DNA of 24,346 bases from an uncultured Akkermansia sp. (GCA_904501915.1 CAJGCV010000021.1:1-24346); one strand, 5' to 3'. Counted from the first letter of the stretch, positions 14,354 through 22,385 are shown. Numbers and translations are program-made. The notes: a model not told the origin generated them from the sequence alone.

Positions 14354-14366
14354 ATCAGAACAACTG

Positions 14367-15686
14367 TTATTTTCCCATCTTCTTCAACAGACCATCCAGC
14401 ACAGCTCTGCTCTTTTTCTCCAGGCTGCCCTCTGTTTTCTGGAAATCATCTGCCATACCTTCTGCGGTATTGATACCTTTAAGCAGCAATTTACTGCCCT
14501 CCTTGACAACCGCGTCCATATCGAAAGACTCGGTAAAGTCCTTCCATATTTCTGGTTCCAGCCAGGATGGCTTCTCTTCATCCTCCAAAGGCAGTATTAC
14601 TTCCTCTTCGGCTACGGGTTCCGGGAAATCAGGCTCAGGAGCTCCTTTATTGTTGAAGGCCAGCGAAACCACGCCTTTGCGTCTGCCTACGGGCGGATGC
14701 CAGTATGCCAATTCCATATGCCCGCCCTTGTCGCAATGCTTCTGGTAATTCTCGTGGAATTTTCTGGCATTACCGAAACATTCCAGGTACGCGCTGAATC
14801 CTTTGGCTTTCTTATCATAGGCTCTCTGGGCAGCGACCCAGAAATCCACATAATTATCGAAATACAAATCTGACTTGCGGAAATAATACCCCTTTTCTTT
14901 AGCAGAAACAGGGTACTGCCCCCTTATCCATCTATGATCTTTCTTGATTTCATCATCCGTCAGGCAGAAATAATCATGGCGCAGTATCTGTTTCCGACCA
15001 GGCATGATAGGATCATCCCACGTGGCGTCCACATGCAACCACTCACCGTCCTCCAGTTCTACGAGGTTCCAGGCATGAGCCACACCGCCAGCTTTACCGA
15101 CAACAATATGGCACGGAATATCAATCATATTCAGCATCAGATACATGCAGCGGCTATAGGCATCACATACACCTTTATCCCGCAGCATCATGGTGGTGCA
15201 TTCGGGGCCGCTCGGCTTATCATACATCACGCGGGTAACCAGCGCATCGTGCAAGGCTTTCAGATTCTCCATCCGGCTCTTGCTCTTACGCGTATACTTC
15301 TTAATGCAACGCTTTGCCAATTTCAGCGATTCACGCTCCTGGTCTGACAACTTGGACTCCAAGGTCGGATTACGGGATGCCGCCAGCATGCGCGAACAAT
15401 CCATCTGATTCATGTACAAAGTATAACGCGTCTCAGAATCGCTGATAAGCCTGTAACTGCGGGAATGATTAAATAACAGGCTCCTTGACAATAACGCATT
15501 TAATTTCTTTTTACTCAGCGGGCCGGACAGACGCAAACTTATCTTCTTCTGCATGGCATCAGCCGCTTCCTGCAGAACCGCATTCAGTTCATCCATGCTC
15601 TCTATAGTCCGCGTCTCCTCTGCGCTCACCATACAGGTAAGCGCCGCAAGACATATAGCAAAAGCTGCTGTTATCCGATTCAACAC
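14367..15686 (-). CDS. Exported transglutaminase-like protein with intact Cys-His-Asp triad
   Basis: The 439-aa product has a signal peptide (MLNRITAAFAICLAALTCMVSA, cut near 22) and a transglutaminase-like core (about 140-250). The triad is visible: Cys174 in KGVCDAYS, His204 in AHAWNLV and Asp220 in HVDATWDD. Such bacterial proteins are generally cysteine proteases or amide-bond enzymes. A conserved YVDFWVAAQRAYDKKAKGF block follows, then an acidic linker (about 345-370) and a helical C-terminus. The start is GTG (15684-15686), supported by a promoter placed 6 nt upstream; no ATG is nearby. It is the first gene of a two-gene leftward operon, divergent from the ABC transporter operon. The substrate is unknown. 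Confidence 0.87.
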   Translation of the reverse strand: MLNRITAAFAICLAALTCMVSAEETRTIESMDELNAVLQEAADAMQKKISLRLSGPLSKKKLNALLSRSLLFNHSRSYRLISDSETRYTLYMNQMDCSRMLAASRNPTLESKLSDQERESLKLAKRCIKKYTRKSKSRMENLKALHDALVTRVMYDKPSGPECTTMMLRDKGVCDAYSRCMYLMLNMIDIPCHIVVGKAGGVAHAWNLVELEDGEWLHVDATWDDPIMPGRKQILRHDYFCLTDDEIKKDHRWIRGQYPVSAKEKGYYFRKSDLYFDNYVDFWVAAQRAYDKKAKGFSAYLECFGNARKFHENYQKHCDKGGHMELAYWHPPVGRRKGVVSLAFNNKGAPEPDFPEPVAEEEVILPLEDEEKPSWLEPEIWKDFTESFDMDAVVKEGSKLLLKGINTAEGMADDFQKTEGSLEKKSRAVLDGLLKKMGK

Positions 15687-15692
15687 GCAACA

Positions 15693-15721
15693 AACTTAAC
15701 AGATAATAAGTTTGCATTCAA
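15693..15721 (-). promoter_or_regulatory. Probable promoter of the transglutaminase-like pair
   Basis: On the minus strand a -35 TTGAAT (15716-15721), a 17-bp spacer and a -10 TAAGTT (15693-15698) end 6 nt before the GTG start at 15686. The -10 matches only the core TA...T, so this rests partly on its spacing, which repeats that of other promoters in the window. Confidence 0.45.
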
Positions 15722-15781
15722 GCCAAATCATGGAAAAGAAAAGGCATGAGCATGTCACGCGAAACCAGACACACTTCCAGC

Positions 15782-15810
15782 TTGACCCGAACAGGCTTTT
15801 CTGCTAGCAT
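15782..15810 (+). promoter_or_regulatory. Promoter of the ABC transporter-oxidase operon
   Basis: A -35 TTGACC (15782-15787), a 17-bp spacer and a -10 TAGCAT (15805-15810) end 7 nt before the ATG at 15818. The -10 overlaps an earlier in-frame ATG at 15809, so that codon cannot be the start if the promoter is used. The mRNA would be leaderless. Confidence 0.65.
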
Positions 15811-15817
15811 GCGACGA

Positions 15818-16801
15818 ATGCTCAAAAGACTATTCAGTTGTCTGTTACTGGTGCTGATGCTGTTTATCACGAACGGTTGTAACCAGGAAAATCCGGATAG
15901 CAAGGTAATCCGCATCGGCGGGTTTCCGAATGTGACGCATGTACAGGCACTTGTAGCACGCAATATGAGCCGCCACGGCGAAGGTTGGTTCGAGCGCTAC
16001 CTGCCCGGCTACAGCATTGAATGGTACACCTATAACGCCGGGCCTACGGCTATGGAAGCCCTTTTCGGCCGCACTGCAGACCTCACTTACGTGGGGCCAA
16101 GCCCTGCGCTGAATGCCTACGCCGTATCTGCCGGGCGCGAAGTACGCCTGCTTGCGGGAGCGGTAAATGGAGGAGCTGCTCTTATGGTTGCGCCGGATAG
16201 CGGCGTACGTGAAGCAGCAGATTTCAAGGGGCGCAGCATTGCCACGCCTCAGCTGGGCAACACGCAGGATGTTTCCTGCCGCGCATGGCTGACCCGGCAG
16301 GGACTGGTATGCACCCTTGAGGGTGGCGGTGACTGCCGGGTAGCCCCCACGCCCAATTCCATGCAGCTGCAGCTCATGAAACAGGGTGACATTGCCGCAT
16401 GCTGGACAGTTGAGCCCTGGGTCTCAACCTTGGAGAAACTCGCCGGAGCCCGTATTCTGGTGCAGGAGCCCGATGTGGTCACCACTGTACTCGTCGGCCG
16501 TGTGGGCTGGCTGAAAAACCACCCGCAGGAAGCTGCCATCATCATCCGCGCACACCGCGAGCTGACCCAGTGGATTATCGACAACCCGGAAGCGGCTCAA
16601 GCACGCGTAGTGGAAGAACTTACCCAGCTGACCCAGGCGCCCATGGAGCCGGAGCTGGTGCGCAGCGCCTGGGCCCGGCTGAACCTGACAGATACCATTG
16701 ACCTGCCCGGTCTGGAACAATTCGTGAAAGACGCACAGGAGGCGGGGCTGCTCGACCGGGTACCGCCGCTGGATGGAATGCTTTACAAACAAGACAAATG
16801 A
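15818..16801 (+). CDS. ABC transporter substrate-binding lipoprotein (NitT/TauT/SsuA type)
   Basis: The 327-aa product starts MLKRLFSCLLLVLMLFITNGC, a lipoprotein signal with Cys21. The mature part is a type II periplasmic-binding fold of the nitrate/taurine/sulfonate family: IRIGGFPNVTHVQALVA opens the first lobe, followed by TAMEALFGRTADLTYVGPSPAL and FKGRSIATPQLGNTQDV, all typical positions in SsuA/TauA-like proteins. It should capture an anionic solute outside the inner membrane. Which solute (sulfonate, nitrate, thiamine precursor or other) cannot be read from the sequence. The frame is open to 15746, but the promoter position favours 15818. The stop overlaps the ATPase start as ATGA. 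Confidence 0.93.
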   Translation: MLKRLFSCLLLVLMLFITNGCNQENPDSKVIRIGGFPNVTHVQALVARNMSRHGEGWFERYLPGYSIEWYTYNAGPTAMEALFGRTADLTYVGPSPALNAYAVSAGREVRLLAGAVNGGAALMVAPDSGVREAADFKGRSIATPQLGNTQDVSCRAWLTRQGLVCTLEGGGDCRVAPTPNSMQLQLMKQGDIAACWTVEPWVSTLEKLAGARILVQEPDVVTTVLVGRVGWLKNHPQEAAIIIRAHRELTQWIIDNPEAAQARVVEELTQLTQAPMEPELVRSAWARLNLTDTIDLPGLEQFVKDAQEAGLLDRVPPLDGMLYKQDK

Positions 16802-17607
16802 CACAGGAAAAATTACACCAGGAAATACATAACTTCCCCACTGCGAAGCTCAGCATTGAGCACGTGTGCAAGGATTTTGTGACCAAACGAGGCACAGTAC
16901 GCGCACTGGACGATGTTTCCCTCACCATCAACGAAGGGGAGTTTGTCTGCTTTGTAGGCCCCAGCGGCTGCGGCAAGTCCACGCTGCTCAACATCATTGC
17001 CGGTCTGGAAAAACCGGACAGCGGTATGGCGCTTATCGATGGCACGCCCATCACCGGTCCGGGGCGAGACCGCATGGTCATGTTCCAGGAGCACGCATTG
17101 TTCCCCTGGCTGGATGTCATCGGCAATGTCATGTTCGGGCTCAAACAGAAACCGAACCTGACAGACAAGGAACGCCTGGAGGTGGCCAAGTATTATCTGT
17201 ACCTGGTCAAGATGGACCGCTTTGCCCACGCCAACATTCATGAGTTGAGCGGAGGCATGCGCCAGCGTGTGGCCCTGGCCCGTTCACTGGCTCCAAACCC
17301 GAAGATTCTGCTCATGGATGAGCCCTTCTCCGCGCTGGATGCCATGACCCGCGAGCGTCTCTACGGCGATATTCAGGATGTGTGGGAAAAGCGCCGCAAG
17401 ACCATCGTGTTCGTGACACACAATGTGCGCGAAGCGGTGTGTCTGGGCAGCCGGGTAATTCTCTTTTCGCCACACCCCGGGCGCGTGCGCGAGGAATACC
17501 CCGTCTACCTTGCCCGCCCGCGCAACATCAATAACCATGACCTCGCAGACCTCTCACAGGACATCACCTCTGCGCTCAAAGGCTACACCGCAAACGAATC
17601 TGACTGA
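16798..17607 (+). CDS. ABC transporter ATPase (NitT/TauT/SsuB type)
   Basis: The 269-aa product is a complete ABC ATPase. Visible motifs are Walker A GPSGCGKST (54-62), Q-loop Gln97 (MFQEHALFPW), signature LSGGMRQ (150-156), Walker B ILLMDEP (170-176) with D-loop SALD, and switch His208 (VTHNVREAV). The FPWLDV segment after the Q-loop and the overall size match the SsuB/TauB subfamily. It overlaps the binding protein by 4 nt and is followed 6 nt later by the permease, so all three subunits are made from one transcript. It powers import of the solute. Confidence 0.96.
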   Translation: MTQEKLHQEIHNFPTAKLSIEHVCKDFVTKRGTVRALDDVSLTINEGEFVCFVGPSGCGKSTLLNIIAGLEKPDSGMALIDGTPITGPGRDRMVMFQEHALFPWLDVIGNVMFGLKQKPNLTDKERLEVAKYYLYLVKMDRFAHANIHELSGGMRQRVALARSLAPNPKILLMDEPFSALDAMTRERLYGDIQDVWEKRRKTIVFVTHNVREAVCLGSRVILFSPHPGRVREEYPVYLARPRNINNHDLADLSQDITSALKGYTANESD

Positions 17608-17613
17608 CGCGCC

Positions 17614-18405
17614 ATGAAACGCACCCTCATCACCATCATCTTCTTTGCCCTGCTCATTCTGCTCTGGGCTGCGCTCACGGGCGATTTAAACGCATTCGGC
17701 CTGGATATCTGCCTGTGGTCGCCCTATGTGCTTCCCCCGCCCTCCACCGTGGGGCAATACCTGTGCGACAATACGGTAAACGGCAAGATACCGCTTTCCA
17801 TGCTCATCACCCTGCGGCGGCTGCTGATAGGCTATCTAATCGGCCTGGTGCTGGGTGTGCCGCTGGGCATGCTGGCTGCGAGGTTCCGCAGCGTGAATGA
17901 CACCCTGGGCATGATGGCACTGGGGCTGCAGGCACTGCCGAGCGTCTGCTGGGTTCCGCTGGCCTGCATCTGGTTCGGACAGACAGAGGCAGCCCTGCTC
18001 TTCGTCGTCATCATGGGTACACTGTGGAGCGTACTGCTTTCCACCCAGAACGGGATGAAGAATGTCCCCCCCATCTATGCACGCGCGGCACGCACCATGG
18101 GTTCCAGTCCGCTGCACACGCTGGTGTTTGTAACGCTGCCGGCCTCGGCTCCCTTTGTCGTGAGCGGCATGAAGCAGGGCTGGGCATTCGCGTGGCGTTC
18201 CCTCATGGCAGCTGAGATTTATGTTTCCGTAGTCTCGGGCTTCGGCATCGGGCAGTATCTGCACTATGGCCGCGAACTGCAGCGCATGTACCAGGTTATA
18301 GGTATCATGTTCATCATCATTGCCGTGGGATTGCTGGCAGATAAGATTCTGTTCTCCCCGGTAGAATCCTGGCTGCACCGCCGCTGGGGCACAGATAAGG
18401 AGTAA
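17614..18405 (+). CDS. ABC transporter permease (NitT/TauT/SsuC type)
   Basis: The 263-aa product has about six membrane helices and the binding-protein-dependent permease signature: the EAA loop AARTMGSSPLHTLVFVTLPASAP (about 159-181) that docks on the ATPase. The segment SPYVLPPPSTVGQYL near the N-terminus is typical of SsuC/TauC permeases. It pairs with the preceding ATPase as a homodimeric channel in the inner membrane. Its last bases contain the strong Shine-Dalgarno for the oxidase gene, whose start is 2 nt after this stop. Confidence 0.95.
   Translation: MKRTLITIIFFALLILLWAALTGDLNAFGLDICLWSPYVLPPPSTVGQYLCDNTVNGKIPLSMLITLRRLLIGYLIGLVLGVPLGMLAARFRSVNDTLGMMALGLQALPSVCWVPLACIWFGQTEAALLFVVIMGTLWSVLLSTQNGMKNVPPIYARAARTMGSSPLHTLVFVTLPASAPFVVSGMKQGWAFAWRSLMAAEIYVSVVSGFGIGQYLHYGRELQRMYQVIGIMFIIIAVGLLADKILFSPVESWLHRRWGTDKE
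18397..18402 (+). promoter_or_regulatory. Strong ribosome binding site of the FAD oxidase gene
   Basis: AAGGAG is 5 nt before the ATG at 18408, at the end of the permease gene. It is the one textbook Shine-Dalgarno sequence in this window, where most genes lack one, suggesting independently high translation of the last gene in the operon. Confidence 0.85.
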
Positions 18406-18407
18406 TT

Positions 18408-19781
18408 ATGGAATGGATTGATGATTTGAAAGCCCTGCTGGGTGACTGTGTGCGTGTAGATGAAGCCACGCTTCGTGCCCATGCGGGTGATAAATGGCAT
18501 GCTGCAGCATTACCGGAAGCAGTCGTACTGGCCACAGAAACGGCGCAGGTAGCCGCCACGCTGAAGTTTGCGCACGAACGCGGTATCCCCGTGACACCGA
18601 GGGGAGCGGGGGTTGGCTATGTGGGCGGTTGTGTGCCGGTAAAAGGCGGTATCGTTCTCTCGGTGGCCCATATGACCCGCATTCTGGAGGTCAACCCGTC
18701 AGATGGAGTGGCCGTGGTGGAGGCCGGTGTGCTCACCGCTGATTTGCAGGCAGCATGCGCCGGGCTTGGCTGGTTCTACCCGCCGGACCCGGCATCGCGC
18801 AAGGAATCCAGCATAGGGGGCAATATCGCCACCAACGCCGGAGGCCCCCGGTGTCTGAAGTACGGTGTCACCCGGGCCTATGTCCTGGGGCTTACCGTGG
18901 TGCTGGCAGATGGTCGTGTCCTGCGCTGCGGCGGTCGCACGCACAAGAACAAACAGGGCTTTGACCTCGTGGGGCTCTTCTGTGGCAGTGAAGGTATGCT
19001 GGGCATTATCACCGAAGCCACGCTGCGCATCATTCCTGCGCCCCCGGCCCGCGCTGCACTTCACGCCAGTTTCCCCCAGTTTGCCCTGGCAGCCGCAGCC
19101 GTGCAGAACACCCTGCAGGGCGGGCACCTGCCCTGCGCCATTGAAATCACCGATGCCTTCACCCTGGCTGCAGCCCGTAACCACCTGGGGCCCAGTGTCC
19201 TGCCAGCAGGAGCGCAGGGTCACATCATCATCGAAATTGACGGACAGGCAGATGCTGTGGCCACAGAGCTGGAAGCCATTGCCAACATTCTGCGCACCAC
19301 CGGCGCCACAGAGGTAGTCTACGCCCGCACCGAAGCAGAGGTGGAAGCCATCTGGCAATTACGCCGTGAATTCTCGTATAGTCTGAAGGCCACCGGGCTC
19401 ACCAAACTGAACGAAGATATCGTGATTCCGCGTTCACAGCTGGTGGAGCTGGTAAGTTTCTGCGAAAGCATGCAGCTGGAAACCGGCATACCGGTGGCGT
19501 GCTTCGGACACAGCGGAGATGGCAACATTCACACCAATATCATGGTGCTCAAGGATGATGCCGGCCGCGATATCCGCGAACCGGCAGACGCTCTGGTGCA
19601 CCGGCTTTTCGACTGGGTCATGAACCACGGGGGCAGCATCACTGGTGAGCACGGCATAGGTCTTGCCAAAGCACCCTGGTTTGAACAAGCCATAGGCACC
19701 GCGGCCATGGATACCCACCGGATGCTGAAAAACGCACTCGACCCCACTGGCATACTGAACCCTGGCAAGATGGCGCTATAA
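18408..19781 (+). CDS. FAD-linked 2-hydroxyacid oxidase/dehydrogenase (GlcD / D-lactate dehydrogenase type)
   Basis: The 457-aa product belongs to the VAO/PCMH flavoprotein family. FAD-binding elements are visible: PVTPRGAGVGYVGG (61-74), PPDPASRKESSIGGNIATNAGG (125-146), and KYGVTRAYVLGL (151-162). The C-terminal domain has FGHSGDGNIH (366-375) and GEHGIG (413-418), both conserved in GlcD and FAD D-lactate dehydrogenases. It oxidises a 2-hydroxyacid such as glycolate or D-lactate; the exact substrate is unknown. No iron-sulfur partner (GlcF) or GlcE is nearby. It is the last gene of the ABC transporter operon, so the imported solute or a product of it may be the substrate. Confidence 0.92.
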   Translation: MEWIDDLKALLGDCVRVDEATLRAHAGDKWHAAALPEAVVLATETAQVAATLKFAHERGIPVTPRGAGVGYVGGCVPVKGGIVLSVAHMTRILEVNPSDGVAVVEAGVLTADLQAACAGLGWFYPPDPASRKESSIGGNIATNAGGPRCLKYGVTRAYVLGLTVVLADGRVLRCGGRTHKNKQGFDLVGLFCGSEGMLGIITEATLRIIPAPPARAALHASFPQFALAAAAVQNTLQGGHLPCAIEITDAFTLAAARNHLGPSVLPAGAQGHIIIEIDGQADAVATELEAIANILRTTGATEVVYARTEAEVEAIWQLRREFSYSLKATGLTKLNEDIVIPRSQLVELVSFCESMQLETGIPVACFGHSGDGNIHTNIMVLKDDAGRDIREPADALVHRLFDWVMNHGGSITGEHGIGLAKAPWFEQAIGTAAMDTHRMLKNALDPTGILNPGKMAL

Positions 19782-19793
19782 CATGATGCAGGG

Positions 19794-19822
19794 TTGACAC
19801 TCGGGCTTCCCATCCGTATGAT
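19794..19822 (+). promoter_or_regulatory. Promoter of the 123-aa anchored protein gene
   Basis: A -35 TTGACA (19794-19799, consensus), a 17-bp spacer and a -10 TATGAT (19817-19822) predict a transcript beginning about 18 nt before the ATG at 19847. It starts 12 bp after the oxidase stop codon. Confidence 0.8.
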
Positions 19823-19846
19823 ACGCTCCTCACCACTATTTTCTGC

Positions 19847-20218
19847 ATGAAAAAGCTTATTTCCTTTATCCTGATTGTTATTCTGGCTGTACTGGGTACT
19901 GTATTCACCCTCACCAAGACCGGGCATCTCAAAGGCGTGGGGCTTAAGGCCCCTGTAGAGATTTCCCTGCGTGATTCCATGCTCTTCTCCGGCAAGGTTG
20001 TGAAAGTTACCAACACTGATCCAGAAACCCAGCTGGAATGCACGCTGACCGTCCGCAACGCCAGCGGAGACACCACGAAAACCCACAGTTTCAAACTTGC
20101 CCCCGGTCGTGCATACGAAGTCGGCATGGTGCAGATGCAGTGGAACTTCAAGACGGGTGAAAAAGTGCAGGTCAAGGCCAGAGGCTACCTGTTACCCACA
20201 CGGTTTGTCATTCCCTGA
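19847..20218 (+). CDS. Small exported or anchored beta-rich protein
   Basis: The 123-aa product begins with a hydrophobic segment (MKKLISFILIVILAVLGTVF, about 5-20) that may be a signal anchor, as no clear cleavage site or lipobox is present. The rest resembles an immunoglobulin-like beta domain: VEISLRDSMLFSGKVVKVTNTDPETQ, then LECTLTVRNASGD and TKTHSFKLAPGRAYEVGM. A small periplasmic beta sandwich is the likely fold. No family was recognised. It is monocistronic, between its own promoter and the terminator at 20231-20258. Confidence 0.75.
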   Translation: MKKLISFILIVILAVLGTVFTLTKTGHLKGVGLKAPVEISLRDSMLFSGKVVKVTNTDPETQLECTLTVRNASGDTTKTHSFKLAPGRAYEVGMVQMQWNFKTGEKVQVKARGYLLPTRFVIP

Positions 20219-20230
20219 AACCGCTTTTCC

Positions 20231-20258
20231 GAAGCCCGCAGTAGCAACTGCGGGCTTC
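20231..20258 (+). terminator. Rho-independent-like terminator
   Basis: A perfect 12-bp stem (20231-20242 with 20247-20258) encloses the tetraloop AGCA and carries GAAGCCCGCAGT on its left arm. Only a short T-containing tail follows, so termination strength is less certain than hairpin stability. Confidence 0.8.
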
Positions 20259-20282
20259 CTTGCGTTATGACTTTACACCTGC

Positions 20283-20311
20283 TTGCCCCCGTAGGGCATA
20301 CATGCTAAAGT
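20283..20311 (+). promoter_or_regulatory. Promoter of the FKBP gene
   Basis: A -35 TTGCCC (20283-20288), a 17-bp spacer and a -10 TAAAGT (20306-20311) end 6 nt before the ATG at 20318, so the predicted transcript begins on the A of the start codon: a leaderless mRNA. Confidence 0.6.
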
Positions 20312-20317
20312 AAAGCC

Positions 20318-20953
20318 ATGGATAATGACCAGATGATTAAAGTAATGTCCTATCTCATTGGCTTCCGCGTAGGTAGCCAGGTAATGCCGCAGATGCTGCC
20401 CGGACTCCAGGGTGACGATGTGCTGGCAGAGATGCTGGGCAAGGGTTTCCAGGATGGCCTTTCCGGCAACATGGATATGAGCCTCATTGACGAACACGTC
20501 AACGAGTACCAGCAGACTTTCCTCTCCATGCTTCAGAAGCGAGGCGATGAAAAAGCGCAGAAGAACCTCGAACTCGGTCAGAAGTACATGGAAGAAAATG
20601 GCAAGCGCGACGGTGTAACCACCACCGAAAGCGGCTTGCAGTACGAGGTCATCACCCCCGGCAACGGCGAAAGCTACGATGCAGCCAAGCACGGCGAAGC
20701 TCCTACCGCCGAGGTTATGTACAAGGGTACACTGGTAGACGGCACGGTGTTCGACCAGAGCCAGGCCCCGGTGAAGTTCAACATCTGCCAGGTGATTCCC
20801 GGTTTCACAGAAGCACTCAAACTCATGCCTGTGGGCGCCAAGTGGCGTGTCACCATTCCTGCCAACCTGGCCTATGGCGCCAATGGCCCCGGCAGTATCG
20901 GTCCGAACAGCACACTCATCTTCGAAATGGAGCTGCTCAGTCTCACCAAGTAA
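20318..20953 (+). CDS. FKBP-type peptidyl-prolyl isomerase (Mip/FkpA/FklB-like)
   Basis: The 211-aa product has an N-terminal helical dimerisation domain (about 1-95, with SYLIGFRVGSQV and EMLGKGFQDGLSG) and a C-terminal FKBP domain (about 105-210). FKBP landmarks are VMYKGTLVDGTVFDQS, VIPGFTEALKLMPVG and LAYGANGPG, followed by the last strand LIFEMELLSL. No signal peptide is visible, so it is probably cytoplasmic like FklB/SlyD-type enzymes. The usual Phe/Asp active-site pair is seen (F-D in VFDQS). It is followed 25 nt later by a small membrane protein gene on the same strand. Confidence 0.93.
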   Translation: MDNDQMIKVMSYLIGFRVGSQVMPQMLPGLQGDDVLAEMLGKGFQDGLSGNMDMSLIDEHVNEYQQTFLSMLQKRGDEKAQKNLELGQKYMEENGKRDGVTTTESGLQYEVITPGNGESYDAAKHGEAPTAEVMYKGTLVDGTVFDQSQAPVKFNICQVIPGFTEALKLMPVGAKWRVTIPANLAYGANGPGSIGPNSTLIFEMELLSLTK

Positions 20954-20978
20954 TAACACACTGACCATTAAGCACACC

Positions 20979-21170
20979 ATGGCCGACTATTCATCCCGCC
21001 GCACCACCATCATCCGCGTGGCTGTTTTTGCCCTGCTGGGCGCTGTGCTGCTGGGCTACGGGCTCTGCTGTCTGGAAGGTTCCGATCGCTGGCTCTGGGT
21101 CGGCATCGGCATTTTTGACTTCGTCTATGCCGGCATCATCTCTCTTCCGCTCTGGCGCAAGGAAGGTTGA
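20979..21170 (+). CDS. 63-aa membrane protein
   Basis: The product begins MADYSSRRTTIIRVAVF and has two predicted membrane helices (about 12-31, VAVFALLGAVLLGYGLCCL, and about 37-55, WLWVGIGIFDFVYAGIISLPL) joined by a short loop, with a charged tail RKEG. The frame is open well upstream inside the FKBP gene, but the ATG at 20979 lies 25 nt past the FKBP stop and gives a sensible membrane topology. It lacks a Shine-Dalgarno and its own promoter, so it is probably co-transcribed with the FKBP gene. Function is unknown. Confidence 0.65.
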   Translation: MADYSSRRTTIIRVAVFALLGAVLLGYGLCCLEGSDRWLWVGIGIFDFVYAGIISLPLWRKEG

Positions 21171-21193
21171 TTACCTGCACAGCTGAAAACAAT

Positions 21194-21232
21194 CAGCGTC
21201 GCTCACCGACCGGGAGCGACGCTGTTTTTTTT
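21194..21232 (+). terminator. Strong rho-independent terminator
   Basis: An 11-bp perfect stem (21194-21204 with 21214-21224, CAGCGTCGCTC/GAGCGACGCTG) with a 9-nt loop is followed by eight T residues (21225-21232). It ends the FKBP and membrane-protein transcript. Its T-run overlaps the stop codon of the convergent metalloprotease gene by 2 bp. Confidence 0.95.
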
Positions 21233-22385
21233 ACTTCTTAGGGAAACTCACTTTCACCCGCTTTGCCTTCCAGGCTCGTATAAAGTCCTGCTGCAGGCGC
21301 TCCGCCGTGCGGTGCGGTTTGATTAATTCCTGCGCCGCGTCTTCTGGAGTTTTACCATCTATCAATGCCTGCAGGTAGGCTTTCATGGCTTCCACACCTT
21401 TCTTGCCATCCAGGTGCACAAAGAAGGCAACGGTCATCACCGAAAGCATGTATGTATTCTTACCCGTGGACATGTAACCATACATGGTCTGCTGGTCCAT
21501 GGTAAAGAAATCCTCCAGCTTGAAATCAAAATCCAGAGCCCCATGTTCGGCAAATTCCTTTGCCTTGTGCAGAATGAGAGAGAACCCCTGCGTAAAGTCG
21601 AGGTCCTCACCCACATACGGGATGTATCCCACATACTCAGCCCAGCCTTCATTCACCCAGATAGGCAGGAAATTCAGGAAGAACTGCTGGTGAGTCAGCT
21701 CATGCACCAGTGCGTGGGTATCGATATCCGGTTTAACCACAGTGCCATCAGCTCCCAAACCCAGCGAGGGGAAAGGTATCAGCACCTTATCTATGGCAAT
21801 GTCTTTCTCTGTGAATGTCCGGGGAGCTCCCGAACCAGCGGCGCCCATACGCCGGACAGCACCAAGGAATACGCCGGCTGAATTCTTGGGACCACCGGCA
21901 GCATAATACGCTTCCATGGTTGGCATCAGCTGCACCAGGAACTTCTTTTCTCCCCTGTCTGCAGTGGCACGCGGCACGGGCAGCACCTCACCAATGGCCT
22001 TATTGGCAGCGTGTGCACACTCGCAAAGGCGGGCCACCGTCTTCTGCGCTGCTTCATCCAGCTTTACCGGAGAAACATAGAGGAAGTGATTGGAAGTAAA
22101 GGAATGGCCGGGATTTCCGGGCTGACCTTCGCCCAACTCTGTATCCTTGGGCACAGAAACCAGGCGAGGCCAGTCTCCAGGGGCATTCACGCGGACTTTT
22201 CTGACGCCCTGCTTGCGAAGCTCCTTTTTCTTGTTGATTGCAGCCCGGTGTACGTTGCGCTCCTTGGATTTTTTTGCCTTCGCCGGACGCTTGGAAGGCT
22301 TATCGTCTGCCATCGCCTGCGGAGTAAGCGGCAGCAGAGCAATAATACCAGCTAATACCAGATACCAGAGTTTCATTGTTATCAT
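21231..22385 (-). CDS. Exported HExxH zinc metalloprotease (gluzincin-like)
   Basis: The product is 384 aa from the ATG overlapping the argJ stop (TGATG). It has a signal peptide (LVLAGIIALLPLTPQAMA), then a Lys/Arg-rich stretch (about 28-66) and the protease core. The zinc motif is HELTH (His228, Glu229, His232), and the third ligand is probably Glu246 in NEGWAEY, 13 residues later, the short spacing of DUF1570-like gluzincins. It should act outside the cytoplasm, possibly on surface or host proteins; the substrate is unknown. The next ATG, 3 codons in (22376), gives a more usual signal peptide. The coupling to argJ is unusual, as the functions seem unrelated. Confidence 0.85.
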   Translation of the reverse strand: MITMKLWYLVLAGIIALLPLTPQAMADDKPSKRPAKAKKSKERNVHRAAINKKKELRKQGVRKVRVNAPGDWPRLVSVPKDTELGEGQPGNPGHSFTSNHFLYVSPVKLDEAAQKTVARLCECAHAANKAIGEVLPVPRATADRGEKKFLVQLMPTMEAYYAAGGPKNSAGVFLGAVRRMGAAGSGAPRTFTEKDIAIDKVLIPFPSLGLGADGTVVKPDIDTHALVHELTHQQFFLNFLPIWVNEGWAEYVGYIPYVGEDLDFTQGFSLILHKAKEFAEHGALDFDFKLEDFFTMDQQTMYGYMSTGKNTYMLSVMTVAFFVHLDGKKGVEAMKAYLQALIDGKTPEDAAQELIKPHRTAERLQQDFIRAWKAKRVKVSFPKK

